From: Deltaproteobacteria bacterium | Lineage (GTDB): Bacteria; Desulfobacterota; Desulfuromonadia; Geobacterales; Pseudopelobacteraceae | Length of the DNA: 64,000 bases | Assembly (NCBI GenBank): GCA_016182975.1 | Contig: JACPFJ010000001.1 | Location: 1 to 64,000, forward strand | Direction of reading: 5' to 3' | Shown: one piece after another, positions 52,749-61,142 of the stretch | Numbering within the stretch: the first letter of the stretch is position 1 | Layout: every line of letters starts with the position of its first letter | Translations under genes and position numbers: made by a program | Notes under the pieces: generated by a model | Told to the model about the DNA's origin: nothing | What the model saw: the letters and a program-made list of their open reading frames with translations, nothing else | Database searches by the model: none

Positions 52749-53933
52749 ATGAACTTTGCCACCCTCTGCTCGGTGGGGTTCTTCGCCCGGTTCTCCTACG
52801 CCTTGGCCAGAAGCCCGGTGCTGCCGCTTTTCGCCCTCTTTCTCGGGGCGGGACCGGAGGCGATCGGCCTCGCCGTCGGCATCTCCACGGTGACGGGGAT
52901 TTTCTTCAAGCTCCCCGCCGGGGCGCTATCCGACATCATCGGCCGGAAAAGGACCATGCTGCTCGGGCTCGTCGTCTTCGCATTCGCCCCCTTTCTCTAT
53001 CTCCTGATCCGGGATTACTACATGCTCGTCGTCGTCCGTTTTATCCACGGCTTTGCTACCGCCATCTACGGCCCCGTCTCCATGGCCGTGGTGATGGACG
53101 TCGCGCGTAACAAGAAGGGTGAGATGCTCTCCTGGTTCTCCTCCGTCACCATCATCGGCAACCTCCTGGGGGCGCCCATCAGCGGCCTCATCCTCCACGG
53201 CGCGCCGGGAGGCCCGTCTCTGGCGGCGTTTCAGGCGGTGTACGTCGTAAGCGGCGTCACAGGCATCATCTCCCTCCTCATCGCCCTGAAGCTGCTGAAG
53301 GGGGAAGAGAAGGTCGAGCACGGGAGGTCCCTGAGGGAGTCATACCGGCGACTTCTTTCGGGGATCAGGGAGGTGGGGAGTGACAAACGGGTAATGATCA
53401 CCGCCAACATGGAGGGGCTGCAGAACCTGACGGTGGGGGCGCTGGAGGCTTTCCTGCCGGTATATGCCGTGCAGATCGCCGGCCTCAACGTGTTCCAGGC
53501 GGGGCTCCTCTGGGGGGTGCAGGTGCTGGCCACGATCCTGTCAAAACCGGTCATGGGGAGGATCTCCGACCGCTACGGGCGGAAGCCGCTCATCACGGCC
53601 GGCATGCTCCTCTGCGCCGCGTCATTCGGGGCGATCCCGCTCCTTCACAGCTTTTCCCTCCTGCTGCTCGCCGCCATCGTCTTCGGCTTCGGCGAGGCGT
53701 TCGTAACATCGTCCTCGGCGGCCCTGGTGGCGGACATCTGCAAGGAGAAGCACTTCGGTACGGCCATGGGGACCTTCGGCACGATTTTCGACATCGGCCA
53801 CGCCTCGGGGCCAATACTGGCCGGTGTTCTTATAGTAAGGCTCGACTACCTTTACTCGTTCTGGATGATGTCGGCGCTTCTGATCCTGGCGGTCCCGGTA
53901 TTTACTTTTAACGTCAGGGTGAGCAAAGCCTGA
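52749..53933 (+). CDS. MFS transporter
   Basis: 394 aa from ATG 52749, with GGAGG 7 bases before; an in-frame ATG at 52713 lacks a binding site. Twelve helices are predicted by eye. The A-like loop GALSDIIGRKRTMLLGLVVF and its repeat GRISDRYGRKPLITAGMLL are MFS signatures. The drug/solute exporter type is likely, but the substrate cannot be told. It stands in the island between the LamG-like and EB_dh genes. Confidence 0.9.
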   Translation: MNFATLCSVGFFARFSYALARSPVLPLFALFLGAGPEAIGLAVGISTVTGIFFKLPAGALSDIIGRKRTMLLGLVVFAFAPFLYLLIRDYYMLVVVRFIHGFATAIYGPVSMAVVMDVARNKKGEMLSWFSSVTIIGNLLGAPISGLILHGAPGGPSLAAFQAVYVVSGVTGIISLLIALKLLKGEEKVEHGRSLRESYRRLLSGIREVGSDKRVMITANMEGLQNLTVGALEAFLPVYAVQIAGLNVFQAGLLWGVQVLATILSKPVMGRISDRYGRKPLITAGMLLCAASFGAIPLLHSFSLLLLAAIVFGFGEAFVTSSSAALVADICKEKHFGTAMGTFGTIFDIGHASGPILAGVLIVRLDYLYSFWMMSALLILAVPVFTFNVRVSKA

Positions 53934-54021
53934 GCGAGTGCGGGGCAAATTCTTGCACGGACTTGAAAAATGAATCAATTGGTTTAAACTTGCAGCACCC
54001 AACTCAACAGAAGGAGGAACT

Positions 54022-55047
54022 ATGAAAAACACAAAGAGACGCATGTACCACCTCACCCTCGTTGGGGCACTCCTCGCCCTTGCGGCCGGAACGGCTTATG
54101 CCAAAGAGAAAAACACCCTGGAGGCCGTCAAGGTCAAAACCGCTCCAACACTGGACGGCAAGGTGGACAACATCTGGAAAAAGTCCAAGCCCCTGACCAT
54201 CAAGGTCATCGACGGGGCCAACCTGCCGGGAGGGGAGACCGATGTTACCCTTAAGGCGGTCTACACCAAGGACATGGTCTATTTCCTTGCCCAGTACAAG
54301 GACGCGACGCAGAGCTTCAGGCGTTCTCCCTGGCAGAAGCAGGCCGACGGCGCCTGGAAGAAACCGAAGGACCCGAACGACAAGGGAGGGGACAACAACC
54401 TCTACTACGAGGACAAGTTCGGCTGGGCATGGAACATCAGCTCGCCGGACTTCGAGAAACAGGGGTGCGCTTACGCCTGCCACACCGGCGAAGGAAAACC
54501 GTACGGCAACAAGTACCTGGAGAAAGCTGGCGAGCGGATCGACCTGTGGCACCTGAAGAGCGTTCGCACCGGCTCCCTCGGCCAGGTTGACGACGGTTAT
54601 GTTGACGACACCCGTTACGACAAGGAAAAGACACCCGGTGCCGGCCGTAAAAACGATCCCAAGACCAGCGGCGGATACGAGGACAACCAGACGGAAGACA
54701 AGAAGATGCCCAAGTTCGCCCTCAAGGGGAACAAACCGGCGCCGCCCTACTGGATCGTAGATGCGGAGAAAGAGCCGTTCGATGACAGTAAGTACAAGGC
54801 CGGCGACGAGGTTCCGGGGATACTGGTCGCCCCCTTTACAGGCGACAGGGGTGATGTGGCGATCAGCATGAAATGGGAGAAGGGGATGTGGACCATCGAG
54901 TTTGCCCGCAAGCTCGTGACCGGCAGCGAGTTCGACGTCCAGTTCAACGACATGAAGAAGTCCTACCCCTTCGGCATAGCGGTGTTCGACAACGCCCAGG
55001 TCCGGCATGCCTACGATCCCGACGTCCATTTTCTGAAATTTAAGTAA
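54022..55047 (+). CDS. Ethylbenzene-dehydrogenase-type heme protein with CX3CH motif
   Basis: 341 aa. ATG 54022 follows GGAGGAACT. Signal peptide MYHLTLVGALLALAAGTAYA. The EB_dh pattern APTLDGKVDNIWKKSKPLTI opens the domain. A heme-c-like CAYACH (C-x3-CH) follows at about residue 150, then GERIDLWHLKSVRTGSLGQV, and the fold ends MWTIEFARKLVTGSEFDVQF and YPFGIAVFDNAQVRHAY. In DMSO-reductase-family enzymes this fold is the b-heme subunit that delivers electrons. Here no molybdenum subunit is near. The unusual CX3CH suggests a covalently held heme. Confidence 0.88.
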   Translation: MKNTKRRMYHLTLVGALLALAAGTAYAKEKNTLEAVKVKTAPTLDGKVDNIWKKSKPLTIKVIDGANLPGGETDVTLKAVYTKDMVYFLAQYKDATQSFRRSPWQKQADGAWKKPKDPNDKGGDNNLYYEDKFGWAWNISSPDFEKQGCAYACHTGEGKPYGNKYLEKAGERIDLWHLKSVRTGSLGQVDDGYVDDTRYDKEKTPGAGRKNDPKTSGGYEDNQTEDKKMPKFALKGNKPAPPYWIVDAEKEPFDDSKYKAGDEVPGILVAPFTGDRGDVAISMKWEKGMWTIEFARKLVTGSEFDVQFNDMKKSYPFGIAVFDNAQVRHAYDPDVHFLKFK

Positions 55048-55074
55048 AATGTATCTCGACAATTGATGAATCAG

Positions 55075-55104
55075 CGCCTGCTTAACGGCAGGCGTTGTAT
55101 TTTT
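55075..55104 (+). terminator. Terminator-like hairpin before chrA
   Basis: CGCCTGC and GCAGGCG with a six-base loop, then TTGTATTTTT. It would reduce readthrough into chrA. Confidence 0.65.
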
Positions 55105-55134
55105 GCGCTAGGAACTCATTTCACGAGGTGAAGC

Positions 55135-56424
55135 CTGAGCACGCCCGTTTCCTTCATCGAAGCCCTCCTCTTCTGGTTGAAGCTCGGTTTCATCAACTTC
55201 GGCGGCCCTGCCGGGCAGATCGCCATCATGCACCGGGAACTGGTGGAGCGGAAGCGCTGGGTGACCGAAGAGCTGTTCCTCCGGGCGCTCAACTTCTGCA
55301 TGATGCTCCCCGGACCGGAGGCGCAGCAGTTGGCCATTTATGTCGGCTGGCGACTGCACGGGACTTTAGGCGGAATTGTCGCCGGCGCCTTCTTCGTCAT
55401 CCCCTCCGTGTTCGTGCTCCTGGCCCTGAGCTGGCTGGCCGTCACCCACGCCGGCGTACCCGCCGTGGCCGGCCTGTTCTACGGCATCCAGCCGGTGGTC
55501 GTCGCCATCGTCGCGGAGGCGGTTCTCCGCATCGGCAGGCGGGCGCTGCGTCACCCGGTGCTGCCGCTCTTCGCCGCCGCCGCCTTCATCCTTCTCCGTT
55601 TTCTCGCCGTGCCGTTCCCCCTCGTCATCCTGACCGCCGCCCTGGGGGGGCTTCTCCTGCATCACCGCTGGCCACAGCAGTTCCAACCGGCAGGCCGGGG
55701 AGCCGGTCAAGACGCGCACGAACCGGGGAGCGCCCCTCCCATGACGGGATATCCCCCCCTCAGCCGCGCATTCAAGCTCTTTGCCGTTTTCTTCGTCCTC
55801 TGGGCGCTCCCCGTGGGGTGTCTCTGGCTCTGGCGCGGTGGATCGGACGTCCTTGTCCGGGAGGCCATCTTTTTCACCAAGGCCGCCTTCGTGACCTTCG
55901 GCGGCGCCTACGCGGTCCTCAGTTACGTCGCCGACATGGCGGTGCACCACTTCGGCTGGCTCAGCGCAGAGCAGATGGTGCTCGGCCTCGGCCTCGCCGA
56001 GTCGACCCCCGGTCCCCTGATCATGGTCACCCAGTACGTGGGATTCCTGGGCGCCTGGAAGCTCCACGGCGGCTTCGACCCGCTCCTCTACGCAACGCTC
56101 GGCGCCCTTGCCACCACCTATGTGACCTTTCTCCCCTGTTTCTTCTTCATCTTCGCAGGGTCACCCTACATCGAGGCCCTGGCGGAAAACCGCCGCATCC
56201 AGGCAGCACTTACATGCATCACCGCCGCGGTGGTCGGCGTTATCCTGAACCTTGCGCTCTTTTTCGGCAATCGTGTTGTCATCAAGTCGGACGGATCTCT
56301 CGACGGATTTGCACTGGCAGAGGCGTTGATCTCTTTTTTCCTGTTGTGGCGATATCGGCTCCCCATGCCGATCCTAGTGGTTGCGGGGGCAATCATCGGC
56401 ATGTTTTGGCGTCTGCGGTTCTAA
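55135..56424 (+). CDS. chrA: Chromate transporter ChrA
   Basis: Long-chain ChrA of about 429 aa with two homologous halves. First half: LLFWLKLGFINFGGPAGQIA, MHRELVERKRWVTEELFLRA and MMLPGPEAQQLAIYVGW. Second half: IFFTKAAFVTFGGAYAVLSY and LGLGLAESTPGPLIMVTQYV. Exports chromate from the cytoplasm. The start is uncertain: family homology begins at about 55147, upstream of the first TTG (55177), and the only start-like codon in frame after the stop at 55129 is CTG 55135, which has GAGG 6 bases before it. A lost A in CC(A)TGAGC would also explain this. Confidence 0.93.
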   Translation: MSTPVSFIEALLFWLKLGFINFGGPAGQIAIMHRELVERKRWVTEELFLRALNFCMMLPGPEAQQLAIYVGWRLHGTLGGIVAGAFFVIPSVFVLLALSWLAVTHAGVPAVAGLFYGIQPVVVAIVAEAVLRIGRRALRHPVLPLFAAAAFILLRFLAVPFPLVILTAALGGLLLHHRWPQQFQPAGRGAGQDAHEPGSAPPMTGYPPLSRAFKLFAVFFVLWALPVGCLWLWRGGSDVLVREAIFFTKAAFVTFGGAYAVLSYVADMAVHHFGWLSAEQMVLGLGLAESTPGPLIMVTQYVGFLGAWKLHGGFDPLLYATLGALATTYVTFLPCFFFIFAGSPYIEALAENRRIQAALTCITAAVVGVILNLALFFGNRVVIKSDGSLDGFALAEALISFFLLWRYRLPMPILVVAGAIIGMFWRLRF

Positions 56425-56440
56425 AGGATTTTAAGACGCA

Positions 56441-56479
56441 AAAAAACCTCCGAGGTTTTTGAAACCTCGGAGGTTTTTT
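56441..56479. terminator. Bidirectional terminator (palindromic repeat family F copy 2)
   Basis: AAAAAACCTCCGAGGTTTTT then GAAACCTCGGAGGTTTTTT. It ends both chrA and the convergent TPR gene. Same family as 29579-29610. Confidence 0.88.
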
Positions 56480-56485
56480 ATCACC

Positions 56486-57283
56486 CTATCCCTTCAACTC
56501 CTCTTTCAACCCCTCGACTACGGCCCTGACCTCGGCGATCATGTCGGCCGCCTGGGATGACTTTTCGGATTTCAGGTACTGCTCGAAATAGCGCACCGCG
56601 TCCCGTGTCCGCTCCTGGTCCATGCAGATGCCGCCCAGGGTCAGATAGGCCATGCTGAAGGCCGGATCGAGGCGGACCGCCTCACAGCACTCCTCCTCCG
56701 CCTCTTCCAGCTCCTCCATGTCGTAGTAGAGCTCGCCCAGGTTGAAGTGTGCGGCCGGGTCCTCCGGGTCGATCTCCACCCCCTTGCGATAGGCATCCAC
56801 CGCCCCCTCCACGTCTCCCAGGCCGTAGAGGGCATCGCCCAGGGCGTTCCAGGCAAAGACGTTCTCCGGCTCGATCCCGAGCGCCTCACGGAAGGCGCGG
56901 ATGGCGTCGTCGCTCCGCTCCAGGCTGGAGTAGACCAGGCCGATGCTGACCAGGGCGTCGGCGTCCCTCGGGTCGAGCTCCAGTACCCGCTTGTAGCCGG
57001 CAATGGCATCCTTGTGCCTGCCCGCCTCGAACAGCAGGTCACCCAGGGTTGTCAGGGCATCCGCGTCATCGGGGGCCAGCTTCAGCCCTTCGCGGTAGCG
57101 GACGATCGCCTCTTCTATGCGTCCGTCCTCCGCCAGGGCATCCCCCAGGCAGAACCAGCCGTCCGGGTCTTCGAGGTGCGCCCCGCAGTACCCTTCCAGG
57201 ACCTTGACCGCTCCCTGAGCGTCCCCCGAATCGAGCAGGTCGATACCCTTGCGCAGCGTCTCATCCAGCAGCTTGTCGGTCAT
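56486..57283 (-). CDS. TPR-repeat protein
   Basis: 265 aa from ATG 57283 (GGGAGGAAATTGCC upstream). Six or more tetratricopeptide repeats, for example DGWFCLGDALAEDGRIEEAI, DALVSIGLVYSSLERSDDAI, NVFAWNALGDALYGLGDVEG and AHFNLGELYYDMEELEEAEE. No signal peptide, so a cytoplasmic scaffold. Its C-terminal end resembles the remnant at 45545, which suggests that the island between them entered at the 3' end of this gene. Confidence 0.9.
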   Translation of the reverse strand: MTDKLLDETLRKGIDLLDSGDAQGAVKVLEGYCGAHLEDPDGWFCLGDALAEDGRIEEAIVRYREGLKLAPDDADALTTLGDLLFEAGRHKDAIAGYKRVLELDPRDADALVSIGLVYSSLERSDDAIRAFREALGIEPENVFAWNALGDALYGLGDVEGAVDAYRKGVEIDPEDPAAHFNLGELYYDMEELEEAEEECCEAVRLDPAFSMAYLTLGGICMDQERTRDAVRYFEQYLKSEKSSQAADMIAEVRAVVEGLKEELKG

Positions 57284-57378
57284 GGCAATTTCCTCCCGCC
57301 CATTTGTCACGTAACGTTGAGTTGAAAGATAGCAGACACGCATCCTTATTGCCACAACATATAAAAACGTGAATGTTT

Positions 57379-57407
57379 TTTACTTTTAATAAAACATGTA
57401 TTATACA
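57379..57407 (+). promoter_or_regulatory. Sigma-70-like promoter of ptsP
   Basis: TTTACT, 17 bases, TATACA in an AT-rich gap; the leader would be about 20 bases. Confidence 0.55.
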
Positions 57408-57435
57408 TATCGAATTCATGCAACGGGGCATAGCA

Positions 57436-59784
57436 ATGAAAGAGAGTCAACCATCCATCGGCCTGCGCACGCTGGAGGACATCAGCGCCATCATCCTGCA
57501 CTCCCACGATCTCCAGGAGACCCTGGACAACATCGTCGGCATCGTGGCCAGGCGCATGGGAAGCGACGTCTGCTCCATCTACCTGCTGGAGAGGGATGGC
57601 GAGACCTTGATGCTCAAGGCCACCAAGGGTCTCTCGAAGGCCTCGGTGAACCGCATCTCGATGAAGACCCACGAAGGGCTCTGCGGCCTGGTGGTGGAGG
57701 GCCGCGGCATGGTCATGACCGACAACGCCCCGGCCCACCCCCGCTACAAGTACTTCAAGGAGACCAGGGAGGAGAAATTCCTCTCTTTCCACGGCCTGCC
57801 GCTGTTCGAACGCAAGGCCCCCATCGGCGTGATCGTCATCCAGACCCGCGAGGCGCGCCGCTTCAGCGAGGACGAGATCAGCGCCCTGCGCACCATCACC
57901 TTCCAGATCGGCAGCATCGTCCAGAACGCGCGCCTGCTGGACTCGATCCAGCACAAGGAGCAGGAGCGCGCCTGGTTCGAGCAGGAACTGACCAAGCTGA
58001 AGAATGACTCCCCCAGCCGCGTCTCAAGGAAGAGCAAGACAGCCAAACAGGGGCCACAAGCGCTGGCATTGACTGGAACGGCCGCCTCTGCCGGTTTCTG
58101 CCGGGGAAGGATCTACATCCTCGACCGCTTCAGCGACAAGGTCATCAAGGTGGCCAAGGTCGGCGCCAGGCCCGAGGAGCACCGCAAGTTCACCCTTGCC
58201 CTGGAAAAGGCCAAGATCCAGACCATCTACATGGAGAAACGGGTCAGCGAGACCCTCTCCGAGGACGATGCCGCCATTTTTCATACCCACCTGATGATCC
58301 TGGAGGATCGCGGCTTTGTCACCAAGGTCGGCGACATGATCGAGGAAGGCATGGGCGCCACACGCGCCGTGCACGAGGTGGTCCAGCACTACGTCCAGGC
58401 CTTCTCGGCAATGGAAGACCCCTACCTGAGGGAGCGTTCGGCCGACATGGAGGATATCGGCCGCCGCATCATCGATTGCCTGGAGGGAAACGGCAAGGGC
58501 GCGGTCAGGCTCAAGGAACAGCGGGTCATCGTGGCGGAGGAGATCTTCCCCTCCGACCTGGCCATGCTGGAGCACGACAAGATCCTCGGGCTGGTGACCG
58601 AGAAGGGGAACGTCTACTCCCATGCCGCCATCATGGCCAAGTCCCTCGGCATCCCGGCGGTGCTGGGCGCCGCCGGGGTGATGGGCGCCGCCAACGTCAA
58701 GGACGAGATAATCCTGGACGGCACCTCCGGGCATGTGTATCTCAACCCCGACGACGCGGTGAAGAAGGAATACGAGCGGCTGGAGAGGGACCATGCCGGT
58801 CGCCTGAAGGAGATGAAGGGGCTGCGCGACCTGCCGGCTGTGACCGGCGACGGGACCAAGATCGTGCTGAACGCCAACATCGGTCTGCTCTCCGACGTGC
58901 GCGTGGCAAATGCCCATGGCGCCGAGGGGGTCGGACTCTACCGCACCGAATTTCCCTACATGGCGCGTTCGACCTTTCCCAACCGCAGCGAACAGGCAAC
59001 TCTCTACGCCAGGATACTGGAGGGTTTCCCCGGCCAGCAGGTCAATATCCGCACCCTCGACATCGGCGGCGACAAGGGGCTCCCCTATTTTACCTACCCC
59101 CGCGAGGACAATCCCTTTCTGGGATGGCGTTCCATCCGGTTTTCGCTAGAGCGCCAGGACATCTTCCGCGAGCAGTTGGCCGGCATCCTGCTGGCATCGC
59201 CGGCAGGCCACCCGACCATCATGTTCCCGCTGATATCGTGCGTGGATGAGATCCGTCAGATCAGGGAGATACTCGTCTCGGTCAGGGAGGAACTGGAGCT
59301 GGGGGGGCATGACATGCGCGGCGATATCCCCCTGGGAATCATGATCGAGGTCCCGGCAGCGGTGCAGATCGTCGACTTCCTCATGGCCGAGGTGGACTAC
59401 GTCAGTATCGGCACCAACGACCTGATCCAGTACACCCTGGCCGCCGACCGCAACAACCCGCGGGTCAGACAGTACTACGATCCGCACCACCCGGCGGTGC
59501 TCCACGCCATCAAGCGCGTGGCCGATGCGGCGGCAAAGACGGGCAAGAAAGCCTCGGTCTGCGGTGAGATGGCCGCCGATCCTCTCAACGCCCTGCTGTT
59601 GATGGGGATGGGAATCCGGGAGTTCAGCCTGCCGGCCCCCGGCATCCCGGTGGTAAAGCAGGCCATCCGCTCCCACTCCATGGAGGAGTGCCGCAGGCTG
59701 GCCAGTGCCGTGCTGGCCTGTCCCAGCGGCGCGGAGATCAGGCGGATACTGGCAGAGGCGCGGGTGAGGCTGGGGCTGGAGTGA
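57436..59784 (+). CDS. ptsP: PtsP, GAF-domain enzyme I (EI-Ntr)
   Basis: 782 aa from ATG 57436 (MKESQPS). GAF domain (about 5-165): ISAIILHSHDLQETLDNIVG, MGSDVCSIYLLERDGETLML. Coiled linker, then enzyme I: N-terminal PEP-utilising part, phospho-His in YSHAAIMAKSLGIPAVLG, barrel with GAEGVGLYRTEFPYM, RTLDIGGDKGLPYF, FPLISCVDEIRQIREIL, SIGTNDLIQYTLAADRNNP and the Cys of SVCGEMAADP. It transfers phosphate from PEP to an NPr-type protein, a regulatory PTS. ptsN and ptsO are not nearby. Confidence 0.95.
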   Translation: MKESQPSIGLRTLEDISAIILHSHDLQETLDNIVGIVARRMGSDVCSIYLLERDGETLMLKATKGLSKASVNRISMKTHEGLCGLVVEGRGMVMTDNAPAHPRYKYFKETREEKFLSFHGLPLFERKAPIGVIVIQTREARRFSEDEISALRTITFQIGSIVQNARLLDSIQHKEQERAWFEQELTKLKNDSPSRVSRKSKTAKQGPQALALTGTAASAGFCRGRIYILDRFSDKVIKVAKVGARPEEHRKFTLALEKAKIQTIYMEKRVSETLSEDDAAIFHTHLMILEDRGFVTKVGDMIEEGMGATRAVHEVVQHYVQAFSAMEDPYLRERSADMEDIGRRIIDCLEGNGKGAVRLKEQRVIVAEEIFPSDLAMLEHDKILGLVTEKGNVYSHAAIMAKSLGIPAVLGAAGVMGAANVKDEIILDGTSGHVYLNPDDAVKKEYERLERDHAGRLKEMKGLRDLPAVTGDGTKIVLNANIGLLSDVRVANAHGAEGVGLYRTEFPYMARSTFPNRSEQATLYARILEGFPGQQVNIRTLDIGGDKGLPYFTYPREDNPFLGWRSIRFSLERQDIFREQLAGILLASPAGHPTIMFPLISCVDEIRQIREILVSVREELELGGHDMRGDIPLGIMIEVPAAVQIVDFLMAEVDYVSIGTNDLIQYTLAADRNNPRVRQYYDPHHPAVLHAIKRVADAAAKTGKKASVCGEMAADPLNALLLMGMGIREFSLPAPGIPVVKQAIRSHSMEECRRLASAVLACPSGAEIRRILAEARVRLGLE

Positions 59785-59813
59785 ATGGCATCACTCCATG
59801 GTAAAAAACGGCC

Positions 59814-61142
59814 TCACTTCCCGAAGCGCCACTTGAAGCTGACCGCCTTGCACCCCGGCAGCGCCTGGCGGAAGCGGTTCAGCCCCTCCTCGGTTATCCC
59901 CGTCCCGCTGCAGGTCAGCCACTTCAGCCCCGTGAGCCTCGTCAGGCTGAAAAGCCCCGCATCGCTGATGGCGGTGTGGTAGATGTAGAGCCTTCTGAGT
60001 CCGTGCAACCCCCACAACTGCCGTAATCCCTCGTCGCTGACCGTGGTGTTGGAGAGGCAGAGCTCCTGCAGGCCGCTGAAATGCGCCAGGTGCACCAAGG
60101 CGCTGTCGTCGATGTCGTAGAGAAAGAGCGCCTGGAGGTCATCCGGCTGGAGCGCATCCAGAAAGCGCATCTCGGACTCGGTCGTTCCCTTCACGTCCAG
60201 GCGCACCGCCTTGTCCAGAAACACCTCCCGCGGCCCGCGGGCGCTCCCCAGCCGCTGCCAGTCGCGATAATCGACCGACCCCCTGCCGCGTTCAAAGAGC
60301 GTTCCGCAGGAACGATCCGCCGGAAAACGGATGATGCGTGTCTCCAAGGGAGAGGCGTTCGGGTCGTCGGCCGCATCGCCGTCGCCCCGCAGCACGGACA
60401 GGCGCTTCCTGGTCTTGGCGATGTTCAGGTCAACCGCGGCCGCCATCTCCGCCAGCAGATCGATGCCTTCGCTCATGGCATCCTCCACCCGCAGCTTGAA
60501 ACAGTAGATCTCGGTCCCCCTCAATTCCGCGATCTGACGGGCAACGGCGTGGATGTTCTGCTGCACACCGGCGATCTGGCGGATCACCCGCACCAGATTC
60601 ATGGCCACATCCAGACCGTCAGCAACGTCCGGCCCCTGATCCCGGTCGCAGAGGATCTCCTCCAGCACGGTGCGGTCACCCACCTCGTAGGCATGGTTGG
60701 CAGCCGCCATCAGCTCCTGGCGCCGCCGGCGTTCCTCCTCGTCCGATGCCAGGTCGGGATGGATGGCCTTGGCGACCTCGCGGTAGAGGTTCTTCAGGCT
60801 CTTGCGCGGCACATCCTGCGCCTGCTCGGCATCATCATCCAGGAGGTCGGTGCGATAATGGAAATGGGCAAAGGCCTCATCGCAGGGTGAGGAGTCGTGC
60901 TCTGTTGTGACGGGCTCCACCCCCAAGAGGCCGTTCAACTGCCATTCGAGGTCCTCCAGCTCGCTGATGCGCGCCCCCAGGACCTCCTCGTACACCTGCT
61001 CGAACATGCGGATCTCGGTCTTGAGGGCAGAAAGGGAGTGCTCCCGCTCCGCCAGCCGCTCCTGGAGACGCGCCAGTTCACCCCGCTTGCGGTCGAGCTC
61101 GATCTCCTCCGGGGTTTTCAGGCGATTGCCGAAGGGGCTCAT
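59814..61142 (-). CDS. Coiled-coil/J-domain/leucine-rich-repeat fusion protein
   Basis: 442 aa. Residues 10-70 are a charged coiled coil (ELDRKRGELARLQERLAERE). About 110-160 is a J-domain-like segment with HPD: LKNLYREVAKAIHPDLASDE and MAAANHAYEVGD. A helical region follows (170-260). The C-terminal 130 residues have leucine-rich repeats (LQELCLSNTTVSDEGLRQLW, LRRLYIYHTAISDAGLFSLT, LKWLTCSGTGITEEGLNRFR). J-domains call Hsp70 (DnaK); LRRs bind proteins. The start overlaps the Hda-like gene stop in the order Hda-like to this gene (ATGA 61139-61142). Function not known; a client-selecting co-chaperone is one idea. Confidence 0.82.
   Translation of the reverse strand: MSPFGNRLKTPEEIELDRKRGELARLQERLAEREHSLSALKTEIRMFEQVYEEVLGARISELEDLEWQLNGLLGVEPVTTEHDSSPCDEAFAHFHYRTDLLDDDAEQAQDVPRKSLKNLYREVAKAIHPDLASDEEERRRRQELMAAANHAYEVGDRTVLEEILCDRDQGPDVADGLDVAMNLVRVIRQIAGVQQNIHAVARQIAELRGTEIYCFKLRVEDAMSEGIDLLAEMAAAVDLNIAKTRKRLSVLRGDGDAADDPNASPLETRIIRFPADRSCGTLFERGRGSVDYRDWQRLGSARGPREVFLDKAVRLDVKGTTESEMRFLDALQPDDLQALFLYDIDDSALVHLAHFSGLQELCLSNTTVSDEGLRQLWGLHGLRRLYIYHTAISDAGLFSLTRLTGLKWLTCSGTGITEEGLNRFRQALPGCKAVSFKWRFGK

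Noticed and set aside
55095-56462. Plus-strand open frame of 455 aa in the chrA region
   Set aside because: It is rich in Arg, His and Pro and out of frame with ChrA, whose motifs lie in the neighbouring frame.
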